Counted from the first letter of the stretch, positions 44,195-56,690 are shown. The stretch: 64,000 bases of DNA from Cephalopachus bancanus (GCA_027257055.1 JAPVLO010000400.1:682001-746000); one strand, 5' to 3'. The notes: generated from the sequence alone by a model not told the origin. A program made the numbers and translations.

Positions 44195-44395
44195 AAGGCA
44201 GACTCTCTAAGTCAGGGTACCTATGTTGGAGCCCAGCTACCTGTGTGAACTTTGCCACTGACCTTGCTGAACCTGTTTTTTTGGTGATAAAATGGACGTA
44301 ATAATTCTTCCCATTTAGGTTGTAGTGAGGACACACTTAACAAGGAGTTGCAGCAAGCAGGCTTTGCTCACAGTGGTAGTCAATAAATATGTATT
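44195..44395 (+). mobile_element. MIR SINE fossil
   Basis: GTGTGAACTTTGCCACTGACC, GATAAAATGGACGTAATAATTC, GGTTGTAGTGAGGACAC and GTAGTCAATAAATATGTATTG follow MIR. Confidence 0.82.
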
Positions 44396-44584
44396 GATCA
44401 AACAGCTTAGGTGAACTGAAATCATTATTAATAAACACCTAAGCGTCGTTTCCAAGCAAGGCACTATGCTTGGGGGTGAAGATAAGGAAAAGGAGGGGAA
44501 AATCGTGGAGAAGAAATCAGGCATCATCCCTTGCTCTCGAAAAGACTTTAATCGAATCAGACAGCAGAACTTGGTGATAACAAT

Positions 44585-44800
44585 TGCCCATACTTACTGA
44601 ATGCTTACTGTGTGTCAGGTACTATCCCAAGCCCTTTAAACATCATGTAATTTTCTCAACAATTCTCTAAGGCAGCATTATTTTAGCCCCATTTTACAGA
44701 TAAGAAAACTGAGGCACCAAGTTAAGTAACTTGCCTAAGGTCACTCAGTAAGTGCCAGAGCCGAGCTATAAGCCCCAATTCTGCATCCTTAATATTGCCT
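44585..44800 (-). mobile_element. MIR SINE fossil
   Basis: CTTACTGAATGCTTACTGTGTGTCAGGTACTATCCCAAGC, CCCCATTTTACAGATAAGAAAACTGAGGC and AAGGTCACTCAGTAAGTG are a well-kept reverse MIR. Confidence 0.92.
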
Positions 44801-44829
44801 GTTGTAGAGAGGGGAAGAGGGGGTCTAGA

Positions 44830-45045
44830 CTTGGAGTCAGAAGTTGTGGGTTTGAACCATCCACACCATCTGTGCAGCACCAGGTAAATCACTGCACTCT
44901 AGACTCGAGACTCCTCATCTGTGAAGGGGGTAAACACTCCCCTGACGCAGTTTGTTGTAATCATGAACTAAGTTGAACGTGAGTACTTTGCATCGTGACT
45001 GGCATACAGTACATGTCTGATAAAGTTCAGATGTGCCTGAATCTG
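44830..45045 (+). mobile_element. MIR SINE fossil
   Basis: GGAGTCAGAAGTTGTGGGTTTGAACC, CTCCTCATCTGTGAAGG and CATCGTGACTGGCATACAGTAC follow MIR. Three MIRs lie within 900 bp here. Confidence 0.8.
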
Positions 45046-45319
45046 CCATTTACACTAGAATTTCTGTCAACTGAAAAATGCCCTGCACTCCCCAGGTAAA
45101 ACCTAGACACTAATTCTCATAAAGTTGACCCGGACTATTTCTAACATGGCATCTGGGAATTACATATGTGTACGGGTACTCAACAATCAGTGGACTATAA
45201 AGTATTTTCATAATAAATTCCACCAATAAAGCATTTTGAGCACAAATTCCTACAAGGTATATTTCTTAATTTAAGATGTTGATTCTTTTCTATTATTATT
45301 ATATTATAAAGCATAATCA

Positions 45320-45606
45320 GGCCAGGCATAGTGACTCATGCCTATAATCCCAGCACTTTGGGAGGTCAAAATGAGAGACTGCTTGAGCTCAGGAGTTTGA
45401 GACAAGCCTGGGCAACACAGCGAGACCTCATCTCTACCAAAAAAAATAATTTTTTAAAAATTATCTAGGCATGGTGGCATATGCCACTCAGGAGGCTGAG
45501 GTAGGAGAATTGCCTGAGCCCAGGAAATCAAGGCTACAGTGAATCCTAATCATGCTATTGCACTCTAGCCTGGGCAACAGAGTGAGACCCCAACTCAAAA
45601 TAAATA
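45320..45606 (+). mobile_element. Alu SINE, old (AluJ-like)
   Basis: Both arms, with part of the right arm missing after CATGGTGGCATATGCC. ATAAAGCATA flanks it on both sides as target duplication. Confidence 0.94.
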
Positions 45607-46039
45607 CATAATAAAGCATATTCAAAAATAAAATATTAATAGGATCAAAAATATGAAATAACTATTTTAGAATAATATCTTAATAGTAGAAAATAATATT
45701 TTGCTTTCACAAAAATAAATTATCAGTAGTAATATTTTTAGTGAGCATAGTATAATTAAATGTGGTTTTTCTCTCTCTTGAAAATCTTTGTTTTCCACAG
45801 TAAGCCAAAAGTCAGATTCTATGTTCTGTTTACCTGGATTTTTTAATTTAACAGCTGACATTGCTGAAGAGGGTACCTCACAAAGGTCTCTAGATCCAAA
45901 GGGAAATATACATTAGTGGCTGTGAGTGTCACAATACTCAACATAGTTCTAGCCCCAAATAACGCAAAGATATTTGCTAACATTCTCCCACCAAATGTCT
46001 GTCTTTACTGTTGTCACTCAGTTACTCTTCAATACTCCT
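45607..46039. other. Unassigned AT-rich sequence
   Basis: No recognised feature. Confidence 0.4.
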
Positions 46040-46185
46040 TGGTTGGGGTGTTGAAAACATTGTGGAACTAGATAATGGTGGTGGCTGCACAACTTCGTGA
46101 ATAAACTAAAGTGTATCACTAAGTCTAGTGCTATACAGTTTAAAAGGGTGGGAATTTTATGATATGCAAATTATAACTCAATTTT
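46040..46185 (+). mobile_element. Old L1 (L1M-type) 3' UTR end
   Basis: GATAATGGTGGTGGCTGCACAAC, GTATCACTAAGTC, TTTAAAAGGGTGGGAATTTTATG and AATTATAACTCAATTTTT are a typical ancient L1 3' terminus. Confidence 0.82.
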
Positions 46186-46654
46186 TAAAATACTGATTGG
46201 AAGATTTTTCACAAATGGGTAAAAATCTCCTGAAACTGCTCTTTTAGAAGATTTTGGAACCGATTAGAAATTTATCTTTCCAACTTTCTTGACTATAAAC
46301 ATATTTATAGAAGGTTTTTATAGGTGACTTTATTACATCATTTGGGGCAATAAAAATACAGGATGATGGAAATATTTCCCAGCATCCATTTTCAAAATGT
46401 TCTCTTTACTAAATAAGCTTCTTTTAAAAAAGAAAAACAAAAAACCATCTCCCTTACTTGTTTTTTTTTTTTTTAAACACCATCTTAACAATGAAGGCAA
46501 AAATAAATAAATAAAAGGCTTTTTTTTTTTTTTTCAAATGACCCCTAGATAGGAAACTGTTAACAGCCACTTGGTACAACAAGATAAGGTCAGCAAATTT
46601 GGAGCACTGTCCTTTTGTAAAGAGTATGAACTGCAAACAAGAGATCTTCATGAT

Positions 46655-46735
46655 CATTCTCCCATCCAAGTACTAGCCAGGCTGACCCTGTTTAGCATCT
46701 GAGATCAGAGAGATCAGACGCTTTCTGGGTGTAGA
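46655..46735 (-). pseudogene. RNA5S: 5S rRNA-derived fragment
   Basis: On the plus strand CTCCCATCCAAGTACTAGCC, AGGCTGACCCTGTTTAGC and CTGAGATCAGAGAGATCAG are the reverse complement of 5S rRNA. They cover roughly its first 95 nt, including the internal promoter region in changed form. The mammalian gene is about 120 nt; the 3' end is missing and the sequence has many substitutions, so it is not functional. Confidence 0.85.
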
Positions 46736-47269
46736 CTTCATAATCATTCTCTATCTTGTTACAAAGTATTTCAAAGACCCTCACATTTTATATGGCTCTC
46801 TCTCACATTTTAGAATCAGGTGAATACATCTGTGATCCCCGCGGCACACTGTGCTGTACTCTGACTTCAACTGCACTGCAGCCATAGTTTGCCTATGAAT
46901 TACTATGCGGTAAATTCATTTCCCAAGTGATTCTATCTCTGTACTCCCTAGCCAGCATCCTCTTTTAATTTCAGTCAAAGCAGCCACTCCATCAAATGTT
47001 ATTTTAAACAATTGTTCCATGAGTACATTGTTTCTAGTAGAGAAGTTATTTACAATTGTGAACACATCTTTTCTGGCATGTTTTTCTGTAATTGGTTCAC
47101 CAAAGAGCAGCACTTGGTATGTTTTATTATCAAAGCAGAAGCTCCATCTGAACTTCCCCGAGTTATAAAGCAATCACTACTTGATTTGTTTCCATACTTG
47201 CTTCTTTAAAGTTTTCTCAGCATCTACCAGCAATATTCGCAGGCTAAAGATGAATATTAATTTCAGTCC
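46736..47269. other. Unassigned intergenic sequence
   Basis: No recognised gene or repeat. Confidence 0.4.
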
Positions 47270-48525
47270 CTCATTCAAAAAGGATTTATTGAGTATTTGG
47301 TATGAGCTAGTCACTGTTATAGGTGCTGAAGAAGTAATGAACAAAATTAAGTTTTCATGGAGTTAGGTTCCTACAAGGGAAGACAGACGATGGGCACATT
47401 TGTTAAAACATCAAACGTATGTCAGGGGTAAGTGCTCTAAAGAAAAGTTCACAGGTTCTTAGAACAGAGAGGGATAGGGTGAGCCCTTTCAAGTGGCGAA
47501 GAGGACCTCTCTGAAATACGTGCCTGAATGTGACCTAGGATGTAAGTCTGGATTATCTACACCCAGCAGAGGGAGCAGCAGGGGCAAAGACCCTAAGGCA
47601 GGAGCTTTGCTGGGCAGCTGAGCCACAGTAGGCCAGTGTGCCCAGAGGCAGAGAGGAATGGAAATGTGACTGAACCAGAGGGCAGAGCTCAGCCTGGGAA
47701 AGATCCAGGGCCTTGGGGGCTAGGGTGAGGATTATGGATTTTATTGAGCAAGACAGGAAGCCACTGGAGGGTACTCAGCAGAGCAACACATGACTGGACT
47801 TAGGTTTAAAAAGACTTCTCGTAGCTCAACCTATAATCCCAGCACTTTGGGAGGCTGAGGTGAGGGTTCGAGACCAACCCGCGTAACTTGGAGAGACCTC
47901 GTCTCTACAATAAATCAAAAATTAGCCGGGCATGGTAGCATGTGCCTGTAGTTCCGGCTACTTGGATGGCTGGGGTAGAAGGATCACCTAAGCCCAGCAG
48001 GTCAACGCTGGGGTGGCCATGAGTGTGCCACTGCACTCCAACCTGGGAGACGGAGTGAAACTCCAATTCAAAAAAAAAAAAGATTTCTCTGGCCCATCAC
48101 GGAGAACAGACTACAACATGGCAAGACAAGAACAAAGGACCAATGTCAATCATCCAGAGAAGAGATGGACTGAAATGGTAGTGGTGAGAGGGTAGGTCAG
48201 CAAAAGATTGTTATACATTTGATATAGGACTGATGAGATTAGCCAACAGATTTGGACATAGGGTAAGAGAGAAAGAAGACAGGGTGCACCATGGGTTTTG
48301 ACCTAAGCACTTGAGAAAGGTCATAGGCGTTTGCAGGAGGAGAGAAGGCTGAAGACAGGGCAAGGGGTGGAGCTCAAGGGCTCTGTTTGGATGTGTGAAA
48401 TTGCAGAAGACGAGATGTCCCAGGGAGGGTGTCAAGAAACCGGTCTCTTGTAAGTCAGGAGTCAGGAGTTACGGGGGAGGCGTTTGAAATAGAAATATAA
48501 ATTTGGGACTTGTCAGTGTATTAAG
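47270..48525 (-). mobile_element. L2 LINE fossil, long, split by an Alu
   Basis: Reverse L2 sequence runs through 47270-47820 and 48079-48525: GGATTTATTGAGTATTTGGTATGAGC, GGGGCAAAGACCCTAAGGCAGGAGC, GAAGCCACTGGAGGGTACTC, then GCACTTGAGAAAGG and ATATAAATTTGGGACTTGTCAGTG. At about 1 kb of L2 it is one of the better-kept copies in the window. Confidence 0.85.
47821..48078 (+). mobile_element. Alu SINE inserted in the L2
   Basis: The first bases are missing (starts GTAGCTCAACCTATAATCCC). AAAAGACTTCTC and AAAAGATTTCTC on the two sides are its target duplication. Confidence 0.94.
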
Positions 48526-49541
48526 AGCCTCCTCGCTATATATTTTCCATGCATTATTTCAGCTGTATTTATTGCAGTGGGAAGAACAAGTATTTCCCAT
48601 GACTATATGCAGCTTTTTTTTTCTCACTACTAAATAAGAAACCTCAAAAGAGGCTTTCAAGCACTTTCCATTACACTAATTAACATTTTATAAGATATTG
48701 CATTGAAGAGTACATGATTTTAGATCAGGGGAAAAGATTGCAGACATTTTTATTGTCCTTTTCTAAACATAATGGCCCCAACTCCCATTAGCTCCTGACT
48801 CGAGATATAATGCAGTTAGGTGAGGGGCTTCATTAGTGATGGTATAAATTTGTATTTACATAGCTACTTAGTCACTTCACCGAAAAATAGACAGTTGTGA
48901 AAGCAAACCTGTCGCTGTTGCCTTTTCTTTGTCCACTTATGGTTGCCTTATTACATTCCACCCACAGTCTCTGCAGATATCCTCTTAAGTCACGTGTCCA
49001 TTTGCAATGCCTAGTTTAGTTAAGACTAGATAGCATCGTCCAAAAATCCACTGTAGCTGACACATGTAAGCTGCCATCCATCACTGCAATATGCAAAAAA
49101 GAAAAGATGTCCCCTCAACCTCTTGAGAAATTTGTTCTTTCTTGGGATACACCCCTTACCTAACATGAGATATGACACTATTCAGGCTATGGGAGCAAGC
49201 CAGTGCCTGCCCATGCATTCCGTATAAGTAGAGTTTAGTTTGTTTCTAATTTTTAGGGGAAAGAAACATACAGAAATTGCTATATTTCCTTCCTGCATCT
49301 CAGGGGATCACCTTGTGGATCCTGTGTGGTGCTCAGTGCTCAACTTCTGCTGTGATCTAATCCTTTTCACTGTCAAAAAAGGTGACAAAATGAGGTAGCC
49401 ACAGAGTTAAAAGGAGGATTGGCCCAGCTTCTGGGAAAACCGAATTCCCATGAATGCCTTTATTATCTCACGCCCCAGAGACACAGAATGAAAGATCAAG
49501 TTGATTTCCTAAGCTTAAAAAAGAATTAAAAAGTCAAAGTG
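48526..49541. other. Repeat-poor sequence; possible conserved element near 48530-48900
   Basis: The first part is AT-rich, non-repetitive and free of open frames, similar in look to 43795-44100 (ACTAATTAACATTTTATAAG). No gene or repeat recognised up to the next Alu. Confidence 0.35.
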
Positions 49542-49804
49542 GGCCAGGCAGGCATGGTGGCTCATGCCTGTAAGCCCAGCACTCTGGAAGGCCAAGGCGG
49601 GAGGATCGCTTTGGTCCAGGAGTTCAAGATCGGCCTTGGCAACATAGCAAGACCTCACCTCTACAAAAGAAAAATCAAAAAATTAGCCGGACGTGGTGGT
49701 GTGCCCTATAGTCCCAACTACTTGGGAGGCTGAGGTAGAAGGATTGTTCTAAGTTGAGGAGGTTGAGGCTGCGACAAGCCCAACTCAAAAAAAAAAAAAA
49801 AAAA
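49542..49804 (+). mobile_element. Alu SINE, old (AluJ-like), shortened right arm
   Basis: From GGCCAGGCAGGCATGGTGG to the A tail. The right arm jumps from GCGACAAGCC to CAACTC, losing about 50 bp. Confidence 0.92.
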
Positions 49805-50066
49805 GCCTCTTGTTAAAATGTAAAAAGCTTGCCTATAGACTACTAAAAAAAATTAAAACTGTATTAATTTTCTTCCCTGCTATGAAGTTGTTTTTGTAGG
49901 CTAGTCAATGCTTAACAAAAAAAAAAGATATTTATTTTTGCTTGTTCTTGTGACCCTCTTAGCAAAACTGGCTATTCGAAGTAGATTAAGAACTGGAATT
50001 TCTTTCCTTAGGAAAGTTTTACCCCTAATGTAAAAAGGAGCAATTTATTTAGAAATTAAATGAGCT

Positions 50067-50365
50067 GGTTGGGCACGGTGGTTCAAGCCTATAATCCCAG
50101 CACTTTGGGAGGCCGAGGCAAGAGGATTGCCTGAGTCTGCGGGTTTGAGACCAGCCTGGGTAACATGGTGAGACCTTGTCTCTACAATAAGTCAAAAAAT
50201 TATCCGGACATGGTAGTGCACCCATAGTTCTAGCTGCTTGGAAGGCTGAGGTGGAAGGATCACCTGAGCCCAACAGGTCAAAGCTGCAGTGGCCATGAGC
50301 ATGCACTGCACTCCAGCCTGGGCGACAGAGTGAAACTCCAACTAAAAAAAAAAAAAAAGTAAGAA
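50067..50365 (+). mobile_element. Alu SINE
   Basis: Both arms. AGAAATTAAATGAGCT at 50051-50066 and 50366-50381 is a perfect 16-bp target duplication. Confidence 0.96.
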
Positions 50366-50381
50366 AGAAATTAAATGAGCT

Positions 50382-52257
50382 TTATTATACAGTCTGAAAC
50401 TGAAAACTTTGAGTTTTACTCACTACCAAAAAAAAAACAATGTTTTCTCTTCAGAGAAACTAAGTCAATGTAAAATAAAATACCTTTATTTCTACTGTAA
50501 AACCGAGATTTGAGGTGGCAGCTATAATGTGAATGGCCCTTCGAAACTATCTGATTCCAAATTGCTTGGCTGCTAATCAACACAGGCTGATCTCTAAATA
50601 CAGGATCACATTTCTAGGACATTCCTTTCTCCTATTATTCACAGAAACTCAAACCAGAGAATAAGTTAAAGGAAGCACAGGGCTAAACCCATTTTAAATG
50701 CATTCACCCGCACTCCCCTCAAGTTAATTTAATACCAGTCACACTTGTCTGGGTGACTTTTCCCTGAAAGGTGGAATTAATTGATCAGACCCCTAGGAAT
50801 AACACTGCACTGAATAACTCAAGGTTTACTGCTAACCACACACTGCACAGTGCAAGGGGCTTGTTACCAAGGTCCCCAAGGAACTAGGGAGAACAAGTCC
50901 AAGTACAGAGCATACAAATGTAAGGTAGAAGGAACTGAAAACTGGTCTGAATATTTTTCTAGGAAGCAGAGACACAGTTCATTGAGAAGTGTTTCCCTAA
51001 GGATCAAGGAAGTATCCACAATGCATCATAAGGAAGGGAGATGGTGTCAGGCTTTCCTCTCCCATTGTGGCAGAGAGGGACTAAAAACAGTTAAAATTAT
51101 TCCTTTTAAAAATCAACCCACAAGCTCCAAAACCTGCTAGTCATGGAACTTGATAAAACCAAATATCCAAAGGTCACTTTCCTGGAAATGCAAGACAGTA
51201 ATCCATTCGCAACCTTACCCCCTCATCCTGTCTTTGTGAAGTTATTGGTTTACAACCCCTGCTTGTCATGTATACCCTGGAGACAATTTGTTCTTTTGAA
51301 AATCTGGTTTGGCTAAATACCACCTTGCAAATTCCAAAGAAAAACATATAGCCATACAACCTGACTCCCTCCCTTACCTAAACTAACAGATAAGATCCCT
51401 CTCCTCTTTCTCCGGGTTGCTCAGCCTTGGAGCATTAGCCCACTAAGTCGTGCCAGTGCTAAGAAACCAATACTTCCTAAGATAGCCTGGGTGTCACAGT
51501 CTCTCTGTTTTTCCACAACACCATGGCAATACCTGCAGGATAATCAGATTTCCTCATGGTCCTGTCATTATCTCAGACCTGGGAGTAGGGATGCTTCATC
51601 CCCTTGTGCTAACCTTGGTGCACTTAGCCAGTCAAGTCCAACTCTGGCAAGAATGGGTAGAAGATCCAGTTGGCCTCGTTCAGCTACTATCTTAGCTGTG
51701 ACTCTGGAACAAAAGGAATGAAGATAGCTTTTTAAAAATCTGGGCCAAATCTTTTCCATTTGCCTGTCCAGATCTGCTCTCCATCCTTCCCCACCCAGGA
51801 GGTTGACCTGGGTATGGACTAGACAAAAAGGCTTCTGTGCCCTCTGGTTCCTAACAGATTCAGCCAGTGGGGAACCCTGGAAAAAGAGATAGAAGAGAAG
51901 GAATGCAATGAGACAAGAGTATTATTCCTGTGGGGTCACCTTGGCCTGGCTGTGTCCTCACCCAGAGTCACTGCTTCTCTGGAAGTGCCTGACTACATGA
52001 CTTCTCTTCTGGGTTTCAATCATGGCTTTCTCCTTCCTCCTTCTGGTTCTAGGGGTGGTAATGGGCCAGCTGTTACAAGCTCCAGATTACTGTATCAAGT
52101 TTGCACTTTTCTAGACCCACAGCTTTAGGAAGAATCTCTTCATAAACTCGAATAATTCTATTTCAGCTATGTTTCCCATTGGGACCCTGATTAATAAATA
52201 CACTGTCTGAGGGGGATGCATAATCGACAGTCTGGGCTCCACTCGGCTTCTTTAAAG
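50382..52257. other. Unassigned intergenic sequence
   Basis: About 1.9 kb with no recognised gene or repeat. Frames of 61-96 codons are scattered on both strands without motifs. Confidence 0.4.
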
Positions 52258-52268
52258 AAGCAGTATCT

Positions 52269-52553
52269 TGAGTGATCTCTCACAGAAACAAAGAACTGAG
52301 TATCACATGTTCTCACTCATAAGCAGACCTTGAACAACTATCATAATACTATAAGAAAAGGATTGGCAGTAGTGGGAAACTGTGGGGGGTGGGGGTTGGT
52401 GAATGGGGAGATGGGATTGGCAATAGCGGGAATCTGCCTGGGGAAGGGGGAGCACACCTCATCGACAAGGCTACCTGCATAATGAATATTTGTACACCTA
52501 ACCCTGAATTGTACCCCACATCTTTAAAATAAAAAATTTAAAAGTTAAGAAAA
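52269..52553 (+). mobile_element. L1 LINE, short 3' end
   Basis: ATGTTCTCACTCATAAGCAG through TAATGAATATTTGTACACC and TTGTACCCCACATCTTTAAAATAAAA is the 3' end of the L1 type also seen at 7526 and 54028. AAGCAGTATCT at 52258-52268 and 52554-52564 is a perfect 11-bp target duplication. Confidence 0.93.
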
Positions 52554-52564
52554 AAGCAGTATCT

Positions 52565-53065
52565 CTTGCAGAACACCGGAACTGACTTCGAGATCCAAGT
52601 TTTCTCAGGGTTTTTAGACCATCCAGGGTCCCATCAGAAAACAAGTAGCCACTCAGATTTAAGATAAGTCCAGAATGACTTAATATATACAAAAGGCTGG
52701 GCAGGGTATGGGAAACCATAGGGAAGGTGCAGCCCCGTTGGGCTACTCACAGACCAGTGCTCCCATCAAGGCCCAAAAGCAAAGGAAAGGGAATGGTTAT
52801 CAGAATGTGGAAGAAGAGAGTAAGGAAGACAGCGCCTCCTTGAGAGGAGCAGTGACTTCAGTGACAAGGTCAGAGTCAGCCCAGAAGGATAACAGGAGCT
52901 GGAGTCAGGAGACTTGTACAACGATTGCATCATCTTCCCACCCTCTTATCTCCTTCCCAGAGTTTCCACTGACCAAATGCAGGAAGCCAGAGTAGAAGTC
53001 CCCTCAACACAGTCAGCAACCTGGAGCAAAGAGGAGGGCGGAAAAGTAAGCAGAAGAGACCCAGC
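52565..53065. other. Unassigned intergenic sequence
   Basis: No recognised gene or repeat; a frame of 95 codons at 52708-52995 has no motif. Confidence 0.4.
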
Positions 53066-53375
53066 AGCCAAGAGTGGTGGCTCATGCCTGCGATCTCAGC
53101 ACTTTGGGAGGCTGAGGCAGGAGGATCTCTTGAGGCCAGGAATTCAAGACCAGCCTGGGCATTTTCTATCTCTACAAAAAATAGAAAAAATTAGTCAGGT
53201 GTGGTGGCACATGCCTGTAGTCCCAGCTACTCCAGAGACTGTGGCGGGAGGATCACTTGAGCCCAGGAGTTCAAGTCTACAGTGAGCTGTGATTGTGCTA
53301 CAGTACTCCAGTCAATAAAGTGAGCAACAGAGTGAAACCCTGTCTCAAAAAAAAAATAAAAATAAAAAAGAAGGA
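53066..53375 (+). mobile_element. Alu SINE, old (AluJ-like)
   Basis: Both arms, GCCAAGAGTGGTGGCTC to CCTGTCTCAAAA. The tail extends into AAAAT and GGAGGAGG low-complexity sequence. Confidence 0.93.
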
Positions 53376-53552
53376 GGAGGAGGAAAAAGGGGAGAAGAAG
53401 AAAAAGAATTCTCAGCACAGTTACCAAATGGGAGAAACTATATCATAATCTACTTGAGGCACATTTTTAAAAATATTATCAAATCCCCAAAGCCACCCCA
53501 AATTCAGAGTTAGTACGTTAGGGATGGAACCTAAGTAATCTATGTTTTTTGT

Positions 53553-53849
53553 TTTGGTTTTTGGTTTTTTTTGAGTTGGAGTCTCACTCCGTCACCCAGA
53601 CTGGAGTGCAGTGGCCACTCCTGGCCACCGCAGCCTCGACCTGCTGGGCTCCGGCGATTCTTCCACCTCAGCCTTCCAAGTAGCCAGAACTACAGGCATG
53701 CGCTACCACGCCCGGTTGATTTTTTTTATTTATTTATTGTAGAGATGAGGTCTCGCCTGCCCAGGCGGGTCTCGAACCCATGGGCTCAGGCAATCCACTC
53801 ACCTCAGCCTCCCAAAGGCGCGGGATTACAGGCTGAGCCACCAAACCTG
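53553..53849 (-). mobile_element. Alu SINE, young lineage-specific type
   Basis: CTCCTGGCCACCGCAGCCTCG, GAGGTCTCGCCTGCCC and CAAAGGCGCGGGATTACAGG mark the young type. TATGTTTT flanks it on both sides. Confidence 0.95.
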
Positions 53850-53993
53850 GATATGTTTTCTTTAAAAAAAAAAAAAAATCCTTAAATGATTGTAATGCAC
53901 AGCCAAATTTGGAATTCCTGACTTTGAGACACACAAATGAGCCTGAAGATCTCAAAGCACGCCCCACAATCCCTTCTCACCACAAGATCAAGC

Positions 53994-54667
53994 CCCAAAA
54001 GACCAAATCATCTTCAAATTCTTCTTTTTAAATTTTTTTTTTATTTTAAAGGTGTGGGTTACAATTCAGGATGAGGTACATAAGCGGTAATTGTACAAGT
54101 AAAGTTTGGGCTTCCCTTTGGTTCTCACTTTGCCTGGTTTGAGATCAACCATGCTCCCCCACACCCTCTACCTCTTGCCCATCCCCGCTGGCAGTGTCCT
54201 GCTACTGTCAAACCCTTTCTTATAGTATTATGACAAATGTTCAGGATCTGCTTATGAGTGAGAACATGTGATACTCTGTTGTTTCAAACTCTTCTTTAAA
54301 GCAGTTGCATTTGAAACTATTCTAGTGTCCTGCCTGGAACAGCACTTATCAAAGAGAGAATCGTTATTACTTTCTATCCTAGGCACTAACCCTTAGGACC
54401 GCTGAGTCTAAGGATAAGTTCTGTACACTTGAACGTTATCGTCTTCTTACTCCCTGAGGAGAAAATGCAAGTGATAACCGCAAAAGAAAAGACCTGATTC
54501 CCTGAAAACGCTTCCCATGAAGCCAGTTCCTCAACTTGAAATGGTAGCAGGCCCCAATGGCTCAAGGGGGCCGTATTTCCACAAGGACCATTCGTTGGCA
54601 AGCCATGTCGTTCAGAAGTTTCACTTAAAGATCATGCTTCCCATTATGATTGTTGAAGTGAAGCCAA
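53994..54667 (+). repeat. Duplicated segment of about 405 bp, copy 1, split by an L1
   Basis: Matches 56757-57161 in direct orientation once the L1 at 54028-54283 is removed. By eye there are about 13 differences in the 375 bp to the right of the L1, so about 96-97% identity. A 71-codon minus-strand frame is kept in both copies. Confidence 0.92.
54028..54283 (-). mobile_element. L1 LINE, short 3' end inside copy 1
   Basis: AAATTTTTTTTTTATTTTAAAGGTGTGGGTTACAATTC is the reverse L1 tail and 3' UTR. TCAAATTCTTCTTT at 54014-54027 and TCAAACTCTTCTTT at 54284-54297 are its target duplication. Copy 2 has the uninterrupted empty site TCAAACTCCTCTTT. Confidence 0.93.
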
Positions 54668-55986
54668 GAGGGAAAAAAAATTGACAGTCTAAACTCTAGA
54701 ATCTTGGCTTCAGAAATACCTATTAATTTAATACAATAAAACTTACAAACTCCCAGTAATCCTCAAGGTGCTCTTAAAAACTGAAATTGATTCTGTGAAA
54801 CTGCTTTCACCTACCATCATTAAGGAAAATTCCACTTTAACTGAGCTCTTAACAGGGAGGACAAGAAGAAAAACCTCATGCTCAGGAAGACAGAACGTTA
54901 TGAAAAACACGGAACACTGGGACTACAGGAAGGAAAAACAGAACGTACATAGTCAATCCAGACCATACATGTGCCTGCTACTGCAGGTTTCAGGTCTAGC
55001 AACTGCTCATTTTCCCAGAGAGTTAAATGGAGGTGCCGACTCATAATTTCTAATCACACAGAACAGTTAAGTGGGCAAGTTGTTTTCTACAAAAGTGCTT
55101 TTGTGGTTAATGCACCCAACAAGAAAAAAAGTTTGGGAGGTGGGTGGTGGGGGAGGGGAGATGCATTAAAGCAGAAGATGTTTATCTCTTTATGACCAGA
55201 GTAACAAAAATATTGCATGAGTTGGAAGATGTAGGTTTATCCATGTAATGGATTTATCCATGTAAATGGGTCCCAAGGACCATGGTTGGGATTGCTGGAC
55301 TCCTAGGTCCTATTTGCCAACAAGTTATTAATCTGCCATGTAACCTTGAGCAAAGACTCTTAAATGTCTCCTTTTGTCAGTTTCCCAACATGATAGATGC
55401 AGGTAGAAATATACCTACCTTACAAATCCGACCAGAGTCGAAATCCCTTTTCTACTGTATCCCACTATATGTCCCACTGTATCCATTAGATATGTCTCTA
55501 GTTTCACTAAAATACTGCTTACACTAAATGAGAAATCAAATAGTTGTCAAGTGATGTTTTAACTACTTTCAAGGAGTTGACTTTGAAAGCACTCAGTTAC
55601 AAGAGTGGCTAAGAGGTTAGCTGCTAGAGAAAAACAGTTCTGTTTTCTTACTGTAACAAGAAAATGTTTCTTTGGTAGGTTAACCAATGTTTTCTCCTTT
55701 CCCTTTAATCCCTGTTTTCCCATGACCCTTGTCCTCCATGTGCCTGGACCTTCTGCATTGACCACTGTGTCGATGACAGCTTATTGATCACCGGGTATAT
55801 GTGCTTCCACCTCTCCATAATGTGAACATGTTGCTGAGAAGGGACTGTCCAGCAGGGACTACCCCTCCCAGCCCCCTCAAGCAAGGTTGAGGCCATGAGA
55901 CTGAGTTCTGGCCAAAGCAATGTAGGTAGAAATGACACATGCTTCTTCGGGACTATTTGCATGATCACTAGAAAGACAAGCATCAG
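54668..55986. other. Unassigned intergenic sequence
   Basis: No recognised gene. The part at about 55780-55980 (GAGACTGAGTTCTGGCCAAAGC) resembles a common old repeat that I cannot name. Confidence 0.35.
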
Positions 55987-56288
55987 GGCCAGGCACAGTG
56001 ACTCACACATGTAATCCCAGCACTTTTGGAGGCTGAGGTGGGAGAATTACTTGAGCCCAGGAGTTTGAGACCAGCCTGGGCAACACAGTGAAACTTCGTC
56101 TCTAAAAAAAAGTTTAAAAGCTAGCAGGGCATGGTAATGTGTGCCTGTAGTCCCAAGTACTCGGGATGCTGAGGTGAAAGATCACCTAAGCCCAGGAGGT
56201 CGAAGCTATCGTGAACCACGAGCATCATGATCGTATCACTGAACTCAAGTCTGGGCAGCAGGGTGAGACCCTGATTCAAAAAAAGGAA
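55987..56288 (+). mobile_element. Alu SINE, old (AluJ-like)
   Basis: GGCCAGGCACAGTGACTCAC through both arms to ACCCTGATTCAAAA. Confidence 0.94.
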
Positions 56289-56554
56289 GAAAAAAGAACA
56301 AGCAGCAGAATAGGATACTTCATTCAGCAGGGACATTCTTTAAGTTAATTCAAGAAAATAGATGTGGCCCTCCCTTCCTGTGAGTCCTTCAGCATCACAC
56401 AATTCCTGAAAACCAATGTAGCTGCCTCCCTGGCCAAAATTTGGCATGCGCCTCCTTAAAAATCAAACTAAACTTCTACTGATTTCCTATGGTATGTCAA
56501 GATCTTTCATGTACAAACACAAAAATCTCATTTTTTAAAAAAGGAAGCATCATC

Positions 56555-56690
56555 TCCACTTAACAGAGGAAGGAAGTAGGGTCAAAGAGATGTAAATGAC
56601 TTGTCCAAGGCAATTCATGTAGAATTTGTTAGCACTGAGATTTAAAGCCATGTTTTCTGGCTTTGAATGTAGTGGTGGTGACACTATTTC
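56555..56690 (-). mobile_element. MIR SINE fossil
   Basis: CATCTCCACTTAACAGAGGAAGGAAGTAGGGTCAAAGAG and AAATGACTTGTCCAAGGCAATTC follow reverse MIR. Confidence 0.8.
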
